Assembly: GCA_963978905.1 (NCBI GenBank)
Contig: OZ022256.1
Coordinates: 3,145,501 to 3,209,500 of the forward strand
DNA from: Trichostrongylus colubriformis
Taxonomy: Eukaryota; Nematoda; Chromadorea; Rhabditida; Trichostrongylidae
Length of the DNA: 64,000 nucleotides
Direction: 5' to 3'
The notes under the pieces are model-generated. The model saw only the letters and a program-made list of their open reading frames with translations, made no database searches and was not told the DNA's origin. Made by a program: the position numbers and the translations under genes. Below are positions 1 to 11,465 of the stretch, piece after piece. Numbering within the stretch: position 1 is the stretch's first letter; each line of letters starts with the position of its first letter.

Positions 1-1529
1 TGGCCTGTCCGAGTATGTTCCCGCTGCAAAAGCATGAGTGTCAAGTCATTTCATAAAAATGGGACAGGAAAGATTACACAGATGTTACCCACGTCTCTAC
101 CAGTGTTGCGAAAGCTACGAATTAGTGTTAGGCCACGTTCATACTTTGCGCACCGATGCCGACACCGGCGGTGACGGCGGCAAAATGATGTGCCCGCCGC
201 CGACCACGGCGACACTCCGGTGACGCGCACCGTTCGTGAAACTCCGGACCAAACCACACTTTAGTATAATAATCGTGTCGAGAGCCTAGAGATTCAAATT
301 CTGGCTTGGCATAGTACGGCGCTGTGTAAGATCCGAATTCGAGTTGGAGGGCTCCTGCCACCCTCATCATGCATAGCTTGGTATTATGCCAAATTCGGAC
401 GGTGACATTAATTTGATACGACATACAAGCCCATCACCTGCTTTTTACTGTTGCGAATGCAATCACGTTAAGACATGTTACTTTTAACATTCAACAATCC
501 CCCCCACCCCCCCCCCCCTTCAAATGTGATGCACGTGTCCACAAAGTTGGATTTTGGTTAGGATAAAAACAGTGGTGCGCTCATCGGCGTTCCTAATCGC
601 TATCACGTCACCTAGTTTATATGAATGCAAAAAACGATAACCTGGCTGAGGTCTATGCTTTTCCAATATTTTGAGGGAAATATCCTTGATATGCATAGAC
701 CTCAGATTCCTGCTGAAAGTAATGAACCTACATTTCGTCAGCCCCCATCCTGATGCGACACAAAACGCGCTCTCCAGTTCTTTGTCCGTGATCGGGCTTC
801 TTGTAGGATCATAATAAGGCGGTACATAAAATGCTATATAATTAAATACTATTAGATTTTATTCGAAGCTGGAAGGCTCGAGTGGGAAGGCGTTTAAGAT
901 AGTTTCCTAGTGAGACCAAGACCAGCACTTACTTTGTTGCTTTTCATCGGAGGTAAACGAGCGATTTCAGGGCCATAGACGGGCTTGCAATCTATGGGAT
1001 TCGGGAGATACAGTAGCGCCATATCCTCATTTCCACGTGCCATCTGAAAGGTGCTACTGGGTTTGCGATATATTCATTTTCGAATGGGTAGCAGAATTAT
1101 GAAGGCAGGAAGGTTAAATGACAACCCACCTCAGAATATTCAGAATGCAAATCGATAGCTCTGGTGGATTGCCTGATCACTTTGTCTTGATTGGCAGGAT
1201 TTGCATCATTTAGCGTCACCGTAACCAAAGACGAGCTTTAATGGTATCTGTCTGTCGTTGTGTAAGTAAACGAGTGATGACACATTTTGTTAGTGAGAGG
1301 GTCTTGTTTAGGAACATCCTATAGGTCTGCACCCCTAGGCTAGGAGGAGTGGGTATCAAGTTTATCAAAAAAACTTTCCGCACATCCCGCGATGCTGGGC
1401 CTTCATTCGCCTCATGAATGGCAGAAGCGGTAGGGCTAGCTCTTAAAGGCGACGGTAGTAAGGTTACACATTCTTGTGTCCCTCCCAGGCCTCTGTGTAT
1501 AAATTTGCGATTTCATTACCGGTACGAGC
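1..1529. other. No gene recognised; noncoding flank
   Basis: I see no convincing exon in this stretch. Near 131-155 there is one end of the 'CATACTTTGCG' MITE family described at 10636, without a clear partner end. A C-rich run lies near 500-520. The short open frames here overlap on both strands and show no family signature. Confidence 0.5.
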
Positions 1530-1915
1530 TTAAAGGAATCGTCCACGGAAAATGAGTTTCTTTGTTACCCATATATTAATGTTATATTTGCCTAGTGAGG
1601 TCCGCATGCAAGGTTGCACGCGAAAAACTGAGAGTTTGGCTAAGATACAGTTCCTCAGTTAGATCCGAGGAGGCGGGGCCTCAGAGCAAATGCCCGCCCC
1701 GTCGTCTGCCGCTGTCAAAGACGCAGGATGGGAACGGAAAGTACTCTGAGGCCCGCTACCTGGCCGAGACTTTGTGGTGCTCTATCTTAGCCGGTTTCAC
1801 ATTTTTTCGCGTGAAACTTTGCATGGGGCTCACACTAGGCGAATATGTACAATATAAGTATATGGGTAACGGTGGTAACAGAAAAACTCATTCTTCCGTG
1901 GAGGATTCCTTTAAA
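1530..1915. repeat. MITE, family E (copy 1)
   Basis: The ends form an inverted repeat: TTAAAGGAATCGTCCACGGA on the left matches the complement of the right end, with a few mismatches. A subterminal inverted pair, GCATGCAAGGTT and TTTCGCGTGAAACTTTGCAT, is also present. Related copies lie at 2102-2523 and 6855-7270, with fragments near 19200 and 25017. There is no transposase, so this is a non-autonomous DNA element. The 112-residue open frame inside it is a by-product. Confidence 0.75.
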
Positions 1916-2101
1916 CGATGTGCCAGAGCATGACATGATTCACGAGCGCAGACCGCGAAACCTGCATTGCAGTATTCGTGGTCTAACTCTAACACCCAAG
2001 TTCTAATATGATCAGATTAAGTGTGAGGCTGCTTACGTTCCTCAAAATGGAGGCACTTTTTTTGTCAGTCATAGTGCGGGAATAGGTTTTGCTTAGAGTA
2101 G

Positions 2102-2523
2102 TTTGAAGGAATAGTGCACGGGAAAATGAGTTTCTCTATTATCCATATAGTTATGTTGTACTTGCTTAGCAAGAGCCGCATACAAAGTGCAGAAAAGTGA
2201 GGATTTGGCTGAGATACAGCTTTTCCAAGTGGCGGCCGAGGGGGCGGGGTCTCTGAGTAAGTGCCGTGTCCCGGCGTCTGCCGCAGTTGGAGGTAGGGAG
2301 TGGGACTGTTTACGTACTCTCAATACGCGTCTCCGACCGCGGTGGACGAAGGGCTGGGCATTCACTCTGAGGCCCCACCCGTAAGCCACCACTTCGAAGA
2401 GCTGTACCTTTGTTGAATTCTCACTTTTTCGCGTGAAATTTTGCATGCGGCTCTTACTAGGTAAGTACAACATAATTACATGGGCAACAGTGAAACTCTT
2501 TTCCCGTGCACGATTCCTTGAAA
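2102..2523. repeat. MITE, family E (copy 2)
   Basis: This copy has the same organisation as the element at 1530. The ends read TTTGAAGGAATAGTGCACGG and its near complement, and the subterminal pair around GCATACAAAGTGC and TTTTTCGCGTGAAATTTTGC is retained. The open frames on both strands are shadows of the inverted repeat. Confidence 0.75.
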
Positions 2524-2544
2524 GCACGGATAAACTGCGAATCA

Positions 2545-2689
2545 GTCAGGACACTCGAACTGGGTCAAGTAACGCGAGGAGGCAGCGAGCGCACAAGGCA
2601 GCTAACGGCTACTTCACACTGGAACAAGCAATGTGCTTGCCGCACGCCATGATTCGATTCGGACGCTAGCCCAGTTCGAGTGTCCTGAC
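2545..2689. repeat. Short foldback element with perfect 20-bp arms
   Basis: GTCAGGACACTCGAACTGGG at 2545-2564 is the exact reverse complement of 2670-2689. The two arms enclose about 105 bp of GC-rich sequence. It lies just outside the MITE ending at 2523. Its class is unknown. Confidence 0.7.
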
Positions 2690-3453
2690 ACACACTAGGA
2701 ATTTCCCACGTCTCCACATTGAACCTTTCCACTGTCGTGAGGATACGGAAAGATCACGTACGTCCATTATTACACAGAGGAGAGATGGAAGGTCAATTTG
2801 TCAACCGACGAGCACAAAACCTACAAAGTGTTACCGTCGTTCACACAATGTGCAGCAGTAAGTACGGTATTTTGAGTGATGATCACACCACCACAGATCA
2901 TTGCCTGTCCATCAGGCAGGTTTGGAAAACGTGAAATCACCAACACCAACGAACGCGTGTCTAAAAAGGAAAGGAATAACAGGGATTACAGTAAGTGAGA
3001 GCAATCATCCTCGAACAGTACGTACCGTAACGGCTGGAAGGGACACCATTCAAAACGCTGAGACCAAATACTGGTAGCAGCAGAAAGATTGAAAGCTTGG
3101 GAAGCATTTTTGCGTGTCATTCCACCTGAATAATGTTACATTTGAAAGGCGCTTGATGTTGCGTCTGGGCATAACAAAACATTGCTGACACAGATAAAAA
3201 CAAATAAACAAATTTCGGAACCAAGAATGAAGAGTGAGCATTCTGCCCCTCTCTCTCCCCCCTCAACAAAAACTACAGGTCTGACTAACGTCTGTGAGGT
3301 TTTCATATCATAATGGTATCATAGTAGCGCCATGGTCAAACGTGGACTTAACATTCCCCCACAAAGGGGCATATTCGGGTCCGAAGAGGAATGAGGGGTA
3401 GCGTGAGCGGGCTGTGCCAACATTCATACCACTCCGCTATCTTTGCACTTTTT
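2690..3453. other. No gene recognised
   Basis: I see no exon, repeat pair or RNA gene here. Short open frames occur on both strands without recognisable motifs. Confidence 0.4.
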
Positions 3454-3794
3454 GGGTGTGTAGCCCTATGTCGAATTTTCGCGCGGCCGCCCGCGGTGAG
3501 CGGCTCGGCTGATCTCTTCGCATGTGATTGCGTACGTTGCGCACGCTCTTTTCGAAATTTACGCCTGAATTAATTATTTCTTGATCAGTTTTATCATTTA
3601 ATGGTATGGCTTCTTCTTTATGCCACTATTTTGCCTATTTAGGGTATTAAACTTAAACAGCTATCTCCTTGAGGGATCTTTATGATACTAACCCCTTGCG
3701 TCCTGAGAAGAATTCAAACCGACCGCCGCAAGTCGTGCTGATGGCGCCGCGAGTGCGATGCCGCAAAGCGAAAATTCGACAATGCTCACACCCC
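3454..3794. repeat. MITE, family with TGTCGAATTTTCGC ends
   Basis: The left end reads GGGTGTGTAGCCCTATGTCG and continues into AATTTTCGC. The right end, GCGAAAATTCGAC to CACACCCC, is its imperfect complement. A second member (56365-57772) is split by a palindrome, and a third, shorter one lies at 36839-37054. No transposase is present. Confidence 0.7.
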
Positions 3795-3916
3795 ACCTTT
3801 TTCACCAGTGGCCGAGCCTTTGTCGGGTTCTGTTATGGTAAGTATATGAGTTCAGTGTTGGTGTTTTCAAGGGTGTATGAACTTATGAAATGTACTGCAG
3901 CCCAAATGGAGCGCGC

Positions 3917-4278
3917 CAGGGTACACCTAGGGTCAGGATTCCTCGACAGGGGGGGGGGGGTGGTATTTGACCGAATAGGAGACGTAGGGAATCGTACCTT
4001 CAGAAGACAAGCGATGAGCGTTAAAATCTAAATTTCAATGAGCAGATGAGAAGCAAAAGGAGTTTTACCGCAAATCCGTGTGACAGAATGTGAAACAAAT
4101 TCCGCTGTGCTTCAGGAAAGGATATATGGCTATAAAATACATTGTAACTATGCATGCCGGCGACAGTTACAGGTCAAAAAGAGGGGGGGGGGGGAGGGGT
4201 GGGGGCTGTAGTTGGTCGCCGTAGAGAGAGGGGACCGTACTGAAGTGGCTACTTTCTTCGACACCTAGGAGGGCCCTG
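3917..4278 (-). mobile_element. hAT-like MITE (362 bp) with G tracts
   Basis: Read on the minus strand, this element starts CAGGGCCCTCCTAGGTGTCG and ends in ...TACCCTG. It has two G/C homopolymer tracts, near 3950 and 4183. It matches the element at 61372-61733 in ends, layout and exact length (362 bp). That copy has a perfect 8-bp target duplication, which points to the hAT superfamily. Here the flanking 8-mers do not match, so the target duplication has decayed or the site was rearranged. Confidence 0.7.
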
Positions 4279-4445
4279 CTTGTTAGTGACTGTTCTCTTT
4301 CTGTCTTATCATTTTGCGCTATAGATCAATTTTTCTTAGCTGTTTATTGCGATTGCGGGATTTCAGTTACTTTCCTGATATTTTGTTCATTGTTTAATCA
4401 CCCAAGTTTGAGTTGAAACTACGCTGGCGAAGTGTTGTTGTAGCA

Positions 4446-4600
4446 CCACACGTGGCAGAAGCGAACAGACAAATCACTGAACCACCGCTAGCCATTTCAT
4501 GGTGCATCGGGAGTCAAACCCGGGCCACCCGCGTGGCAGGCGAGCAGTCTAGCAGTGAACCGCCGATGCCAATTTATAGTGCGTCGGTTGTCGAACCAGG
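4446..4600 (-). pseudogene. Tandem tRNA-Gly(GCC)-like relics
   Basis: On the minus strand, 4503-4568 reads as a degraded tRNA-Gly. The acceptor begins GCATCGG, the D arm contains GGTTCACTGCTAGA, and the anticodon arm is CTCGCCTGCCACGCGGG with anticodon GCC. A B box follows (GGGTTTGACTCCC). About four bases are missing before the 3' acceptor strand, so the cloverleaf cannot close normally. Partial copies of the same unit flank it, including gccatttcat/gccaatttat spacers and repeated GTGGCAG-type anticodon arms. This gives a short tandem array of about 70-75 bp units. I infer tRNA-derived repeats rather than working tRNA genes. Confidence 0.6.
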
Positions 4601-4829
4601 AGTACATATTAGTACGACTTTTCCGTAAACTCCTTTCTCTCAGTTGATTTCGTCGGCGAAGCACAACGGAAGTACACCGCTTGACGAATGCGTATTTCTG
4701 AACGAACCGGCGACGCCCGATTATCTTATCTGTTTTCTTCTTCGGTTTCCTGAGTTTTCACATTATACATCTTTGCAATTGTTCACATAATAATTATTTA
4801 TTTATTTTATTTGCAAATACATCACAAGG

Positions 4830-5480
4830 ATGTGTCACAGGAAAAAGAAAAATTTGAAACGAAACACACTGGATTTATGCACAGCACTAATTGATTCATT
4901 TGCAACACGGGTGCCATTGGGGGGACCCGTGTTGACCCACATCATCAAAATCACAGAAAGCCCTTTTACACCTTCGCGACAAAATCATATCGTCAAAAGC
5001 CCACAAGCTGTAGCACGCCAGCTGAATTCTTTAGCAATGTTAGTTCTTGAAGCAGTGGGCTCCTCAACGGCAATGTGTGATTCGTTGGGTGACTCACTCA
5101 CGGAAAAACAGCAAAAGCAAGTGGACGATTATGTGATAAGAGAGCATAGTGCAATCGAAAGTGCGCGAAAAGCCATTCAATTAGAATGCAACCATACGAG
5201 CGAAAAAAACTACATGCAAGCGCCAACAAGCTCTTCTTAAAGATACAGAGCTCATCAATAGAAGAAGTAGAAACTGCACAGAAATCACTACCATCTATCC
5301 CCATAACTTCATTTACCGGTAGAATACCGGATTTCCATAACTTTTGGACTCTCTTCGCAGCGAACGTCCACGATCGACCATTGACCTAATTGCAAAAGTT
5401 CAAGCATTTATTGAAGGCGCTGCAAAGGGTAGTTCGAGAGGCTGTCGCCGTATAGTAATCACCAGACAGCAATAATTAGC
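4830..5480 (+). pseudogene. BEL/Pao-type retrotransposon gag relic
   Basis: The first frame (4830-5240) encodes a charged, Gln-rich segment resembling the N-terminal gag of BEL/Pao elements. After a frame change near 5190-5230 the sequence reads LPSIPITSFTGRIPDF then HNFWTLFAANVHD. This matches the 'LPKIPIPTFSGK..EFDNFWTLF' signature of the DUF1759 gag region. A second frame change near 5385 leads to KVQAFIEGAAKGSS. I see no protease, reverse transcriptase or LTRs nearby. It is a decayed fragment of an LTR retrotransposon. The family assignment rests on the FWTLF segment alone. Confidence 0.6.
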
Positions 5481-6854
5481 TTATTATCGGATTCTGAGGG
5501 ACTTTCCCAAATTCCGGGCGTTGTGCAAGGAGATGATGCGAAGCTGCTTGTTGCGATTTTCGCTGTGGTTCCCTACGCACTCACATGGTTTCCCATCCTG
5601 ATCTGATCATATTCTCAGTTTCAGGAATGCACAACGGCCAAAATCATGGTATGAAACAGTGGGCGCAAGTAAGAAGCCAGCAGGCCGCAGTCTGCACTTG
5701 CGAAAGCCCCATTCGGCGGGAATTCGAGTGGGCTGCTCGGATTTTCGAAGTTTGCATCAAAAATGTTCTCTGATACTGGAGCTAAAAGGAGAAAATGGGA
5801 TCACGAAACTTGACACCATTCCTTTAGGTGCTTAGCGAATGCAATGCAAAGGGAGGGACACAAAGGGACGTGGGAACTCGTCCAAGAATAGAAGTCGCTA
5901 TGGGCTGAGGGCACACATTAAATTATTAATACTCGTTAGGTTAGCACCGTGCCTGATTTCCCACCACTGATTGTTTCTAATAAGAGATCGAGGATGGCAT
6001 AGCAGCTACCATACCTGCTCGCTAAGTGTCAAAGTAGGAATAGTAACTTCAGGGCAGCGATTGTTTTCACTCTTCAGCCTCTTGTTAGTTTAGGCCCTGC
6101 ATGTTTCCACTCCAAATATTCTTCCTAGGTACTCAAGCTATCCATGCTACTATCTGGGAGAATAGAAACTCCGCTAGAGCTCAACGAAGGTTAAAGTAGA
6201 AAGGTTCGATATCTGCATGGCCCTGTCGTGGAACAAACGCGCTTCTGTTAAAGAAAGTGGTAGCGGTACGTTAGTAACGAGAACTCTTGAAGTAAGTCAT
6301 CAAATGAAAGCTGCTGGTCTGAGAAGTTTATGTGTAACGAAATTTCCGGTGGAAAGGCGTCCCGGGTTCAATATGGGCCGTCTTCTTCAACAGCAATCAC
6401 TTATTTGACAGGGCCCACCTCCTTCGCTAAAAGAGCCCGCCCCTTGTACCTTTGCCAAGGCGCCTGTAAGAATTTCCGAAGAGTGAGGAGCCTGGGAATC
6501 GAGACTTCCCATGCAGCTCAGGCCCGCTTATTCCAGACGTGATTGTTGGCAATGACGGTGAGAGCGATGGCAACAGCGTGGCTAAAGAAGCCTACGATTG
6601 TGTGATGAGATAAGATAAGAAAGAGATTTTAGCATTAAAGGAGACGTTGACATGGGGAAACCGATGATATCTCAAAGCTCCTCATGCTGCCGCACAGCGG
6701 TAACACAATCAAAGGTTCATCTTTACCCATTAAACTCGCACAAGGCAAGATGCCAGAAGGCCTTATTTCCGCTATTTTCGGGAGTTTCTCTCAAATTTTT
6801 CTGTCAACGCAATTCTCAACACCTTATATTTCATATTTCAGCTCTTTAACCCAC
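5481..6854. other. No gene recognised
   Basis: Several open frames of 60-70 codons occur on the plus strand, but none carries a recognisable domain. A short Cys-containing stretch near 6440-6540 could be a remnant of gag zinc knuckles from the upstream retroelement. I could not support this. Confidence 0.35.
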
Positions 6855-7270
6855 TCGAAGGAATCTTCCACGAAAAAATGAGTTTTCTGCTACCCATTAT
6901 GTTGTATTTGCCTAATGCGTGCCGCATGCAAAGTTTCACGCAAAGAAATGTGAATCCGGCCGGGCAACAGCAACACAAAATCTCGGACGGGTGGGCGGGG
7001 CCTCCGAGCAACTGCCCATCCCGTCGTCTGCCGCGGTCGGAGACGCATTGTAGGAACAAAAAGTAACGTGAGCAGTCCCACTATCCCTTCCCAACCGCGG
7101 CGGCGACGGGGCGCGGCTCCTATTTGGGGGACCCGCCCATCCGGCCGAGAATTTGGGCAGCTGTATCCCAGCCGAATTCTCACTTTTTCGCGTCAAACTT
7201 TGCATGCAGCCCTTCTAGGCGAACGTAACATAAGTATATGGGTGACAAAAAAACTTACGATTCCTTCAAG
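6855..7270. repeat. MITE, family E (copy 3)
   Basis: The ends CGAAGGAATCTTCCACGAAA and ACTTACGATTCCTTCAAG are inverted. The subterminal pair GCATGCAAAGTTTCACGC and its complement near 7195 is well preserved. It belongs to the same family as 1530 and 2102. Confidence 0.75.
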
Positions 7271-7719
7271 GTAATCCTAGAGTGTGCCTTCAAGTGTGGC
7301 CGAGGTGATTAAAGGGACTATGTGGGAAGCTCATGGGGATCCATCACTTTGTGTTTCTTCAAGCACTTAGGAAGTTTTGTGTGAGAGGCTTTACATACTT
7401 GCATAATATCCATTGGCCGTCTGAAATTTCGACAGAGTTCGGTGATATGCCATTGTATGCAAATGACAAACAAAAAAAAAAGATGGGGGGGGGGAGGACA
7501 TCTTATAGAATGTTGAATTTTTGGACCACTACGTGTCAAACTTGTTAATGGATGGACATGCACATGTTTTCATATAACTGACATGCCACTGATCCGAGAT
7601 TCATCACGTTGAACGATCCCTTCCTGAAAGCGAAGACAGCGCGAAATGCCCCCCTCCACCCAGTAGCGACCCGAAAAACGCTGAAAACACTGTGAAGTAC
7701 ATAAAGTATGATTAATAGA

Positions 7720-7990
7720 TTATCGGAATCGAGTTGTGGGGAACCTCAGAAAAATCTCTGTTTTTAGAATTTTCTGAAAAAAAACCTCCTCAACATGAAA
7801 ACAATCTTCAAAGCAAAGAAATTGAAATTTTATATTGCTGTTAATACATAGAAGCATACTACTCAGGTGTTTATGCCATGGTAATTTCATATACTTTTGT
7901 TTAAAGGTAATTGTCATAGGTAGCTATTTCCACCGCCCTCTCAATATGTTCTCTATACAGCCATCTGATCACTCGCTGTTGTCAAAGTGA
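7720..7990 (-). pseudogene. Relic of chemoreceptor 3' end
   Basis: This stretch is a diverged copy of 33640-33900, the last exon and 3' flank of the minus-strand receptor gene. The conceptual TTASDQMAV segment aligns with TTADDQMAVYANML of that exon, but an in-frame stop and frame changes follow at once. It is a non-functional fragment and suggests the receptor family was once larger or has moved locally. Confidence 0.5.
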
Positions 7991-7994
7991 CCAA

Positions 7995-8596
7995 TTCTTA
8001 TAAGCAAAGGACTCTAGGTCGAACTGGCCATTCGAAATGGGATACACATATTCCGACGTATTTTCAGACGCTGATCTCGAATCTGCATTCCAAATTTGCA
8101 GAACGATTCTCTGAGCGGAGCTGTGGAGGTTTTTTTTTGAAAAATACATCGCTATTATATGGTAGGTTTGGAAGCCCGTAGCACGCGAGCAAGACATTCT
8201 CGCTCGAAACCAGTGTGATTTTCGTCTTTAGGGTACCAAACTGTCCCAGAGGACATGTTTTTAGCCAATTCGAGGCTTATCGGGGGGGGGGGGGGCAAGA
8301 ATTTTTCAGAAATTTGGTAAATTCTTGAATTAGCTGAAAACATGTCTTATGGGGTAGTTTGACCTCCGGATTCGAAAATAGCACTGGTATTGCGCGAGAA
8401 CGTCTGGCTCGCATGCTACGGGGCTTCCAAACCTACCATATAATATTGTTTTTCCAAAAAAAACCTCCACAACTCCTCTCAGTGAGCTGTTTTGCAAATT
8501 TGGAATGCAAGTTCGAAATCAGCGTCCGAAAGTACGACCATACGTATCCCATTCCGAATGGCAAGTTCGACCTCGTGTTCTTTCCTTGTTAGATCG
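7995..8596. repeat. Foldback element, ~290-bp arms
   Basis: The left arm (about 7995-8280) and right arm (about 8310-8596) are inverted copies at roughly 80% identity. For example, GCCATTCGAAATGGGAT at 8028 matches the complement of 8547-8563. The centre carries a run of about 13 G residues at 8281-8295. The open frames in the arms are mirror images and not genes. Confidence 0.75.
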
Positions 8597-9643
8597 ATTA
8601 TTTCGAAATTCTCAGACCCCAGTTTTCTTTGGTGACTCAGTTCACAAATTTCTCATTGTCCTCATTACCCCTGCCACATGACCGGAATTTCAGCCATCGC
8701 TTGAAGTGCATCGAAAATCAACCAGCCACAAATAGAACCGGCCATTGTTGGTATATGAATGACGACGCATTGCTGGATTGGAATCGATCACTGAAAAATT
8801 GTACTTGTGCCTCGTGCAGCTTCACACAGATTCAAATAAAGTTATTTATGTTCGTTATCTACACTTCACCTTTCTTCCTCGTTTGAGGGCTCCCAAGCCC
8901 TCTGTCAAGCACCTCCCTTATGTTCTCTATTTTTGAATTAATTCTATTTATATTTCCTCAAAAGGCCACGGGACTATGCTGTTAATTGGACAACGGGTTA
9001 CATATAACCAAATTCAGGGCGCTTTCATAACTATTCATGAAGCTTGGTCCATGAACGTGCAAAGGCTCCTAGGATGCATTGGATAGATGGTCACTGCATC
9101 TGCCCCCCCCCCCCCCCTTTCCAAGGATTGGTCGACATCTGGAACTACGGGGTTTTCTCAGCGATTTTAGGTCGATTATCCGGTATCGGAACGGCCATTA
9201 ATTTGTTAGAATCGTGAATGCTGAATATAGTCCCTTCCTCCGTTTACGACTCCTGATGAAGAAAGACCGTAGAAGGCGTGGCTCATCTCAATTCTATAGA
9301 TTGGTTATGAATAATTCCATGACTGACACTCTATGAATTCCTATGAACGGCCCCTTCCCTTCGAAGTTCCTTAAGTTAGCGAATAAAGCCCCTTCTCTGC
9401 GAAGTAGCCAATAGTGTCTGCACTATTTGAAAGATTTTGTCTGCAAAGAGTATGGAAACAGCCTCGTCGGGAGAGCCTGGTGTCAAAAGGATTGTGCGCC
9501 ATTGGTAGGACCCCTTTTCGTGAAATGCGCCCCGATGCGCCTCTCCGTCAGGAAAATCTACTGACCCCATGAAATCTCCTTACCGTATAAGGAGAGCTTC
9601 ATGCAGAAGTGGAACACCCTAAAAATCACAAAAACTGAATATA

Positions 9644-10496
9644 TTAGGTTGGACGGGAAGTTCTGGGACACCTTGTGAGAAAAATTCAATTTATTTTAAT
9701 TTTACTCACATGTAACTTCAGTCACCAAAGTATGCACCATCGTGATCTACAATGTACTGCCAACGCTCAGGAAGATCGTAGATACCCTTCCGGTAGAATT
9801 CGGGAGACTTCTGGTCAAAGAAGTTCTGGAGCCCGCTCTTGAGATCGTCGTCATCTTTGAACTGTCGCCCGTCAAGGAAGTGGCTCAACGACCGGAATAG
9901 GTGGTAGTCAGTTGGGGACATGTCCGGGGAATATGGTGGGTGGGGAAGCGTCGTCCAGCCGAGGTCCTGGATCCTTTGACACGCCAACTTTGCCACATGT
10001 GGGTGAGCGTTATCGTGGAGGAAGAGGTCTTGGTCCATTTTTCCGGTAAGTTTTGGCGCTCCGGTGTCCAATTGCCTGCAGTAGAGATCGGCAGTGGCTG
10101 TCGTGTTGGATGGTAACAGTTTCCTATTTTTTTGAAAATTTTCAAAAAAAAAAGTTTTTTTCTCAATGCAATTTTTTGAATATTTTCCTGTTCCAATTTG
10201 AGCCGATCGAGCCATCGGGCTGCCGCCATATGAGAGACAGTACCTGGGTCCATCGACTGGTTAATTTTGTTAGTGGCCTCGCATGCTGAGGAACCGAGGC
10301 GGTGTTCGTGAATTTCGCACCTTTCGCGAAATTGCCGTAAATTCACTGCTAGTTGAAGCCGTAGAGAATATGAATGTGCTATTCAGAAGCCCTTTTCAGA
10401 CGCTTCATATACCCCCCACTACCAAATGCTCCCGAAGCTTTACAGGTTTCTACAGGAAAAAACAAAAAGTGTCCCAGAACTTCCCGTCCAACCTAA
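9644..10496 (-). mobile_element. mariner element, internally deleted
   Basis: The 853-bp element starts TTAGGTTGGACGGGAAGTTC and ends in the exact complement. It is flanked by TA. The minus strand encodes the C-terminal half of a mariner transposase (frame 10215-9718). It has HDNAHPH and, 34 residues after that Asp, the Asp of SPDMSPTDYHLF, which fits a D34D catalytic core. The N-terminal DNA-binding half is missing apart from a short relic, so the element cannot move itself. The corresponding site in copy B near 60445 is empty, so insertion came after the duplication. Confidence 0.9.
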
Positions 10497-10635
10497 TACC
10501 ATTGCATTACAATTAGACACCTCTTCCTTTATAGCTTGTAGCAATCACTGATTAACTTTTAGTCTAGCTAGCCACCACGACTCCCTCCCATTCAATGAGC
10601 CTAATACGATCTACCTGAACGTTCCGCCGGCTAAA

Positions 10636-10776
10636 GCTGCGTTCATACTTTGCGGTGCCGGCGGTAGGGCGTGGCCTCTGCCTCTCCACCTCTGCCACTC
10701 TGCCTCGTTGCCCGCATCGTTTCTGCATTTCTTTCGTGTCATCCACGCCCTGTCAGGGCAAAGTATGAACGCATCG
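10636..10776. repeat. MITE, 'CATACTTTGCG' family
   Basis: The ends GCTGCGTTCATACTTTGCGG and GCAAAGTATGAACGCATCG are inverted. The interior is GC-rich with GGCGGTAGGGCGTGGCC. Family members lie at 14118, 32206, 62231 and 62762, and single ends at about 131 and 12948. The equivalent site in duplication copy B appears empty. Confidence 0.8.
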
Positions 10777-11465
10777 TAACACATGGCCCTGTTGGAGATG
10801 GGTCCTCCCCCATATGATGTTCATATAGGGGTGTCTGTTGGGTCACACGGATTTTGACCTCGGCCTGTGGTCGGCTTGCCGTAGGCGGCAGTGCTTCGCG
10901 AATTGTCCGAGTTGTCTCAGAACCGGCTGCTGTGGCAACTTGCCAAGCTGAAGCTCCCCCCCCCCCCCTTTCATCGAAATACGGCTATAGTTTTGTGTTC
11001 GATATTTCTGCTATTCCGCTGAATTACATCTTGTTTGCTTTTACTGTGAACGCAATCCGCCGCGCGCGAATGGGCGTGGCCTAACTGAACGTGGGTACCA
11101 ACCGTCACCCGATGTGTATGTGGCATAGGGCACGTTAGCAAACTGCCAATCCTATAAAATGTAAACGATTCGCAGCTTCCATCACAAAAAATGCATATGT
11201 GTGTGAACAGCGCCTCTAGCGTGCAATACAATCAATACAGCGGAGACCCGAACACAAATAAGGAGCGAAACATCGATGGAACCTTGCCCTCCAGAATTTA
11301 CACAGGGAATGCCAACAAATCCGCCGGACAGCCATGCAAGGATTAAGAGATCAAAATGTAGCGATTGCATTGGTATACATGGTACGAACCGACGGAAGCG
11401 AAAGTGCAGTAATGATGAGTGGTGTTTCTATAATATGCATAGACCACGGGGCAGATCCCAAGGTA

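Noticed and set aside
2545..2689. Possible tRNA inside the 20-bp foldback, as at 48248
   Set aside because: A GATTCGATTC B-box-like string is present, but no consistent anticodon or acceptor arm can be drawn.
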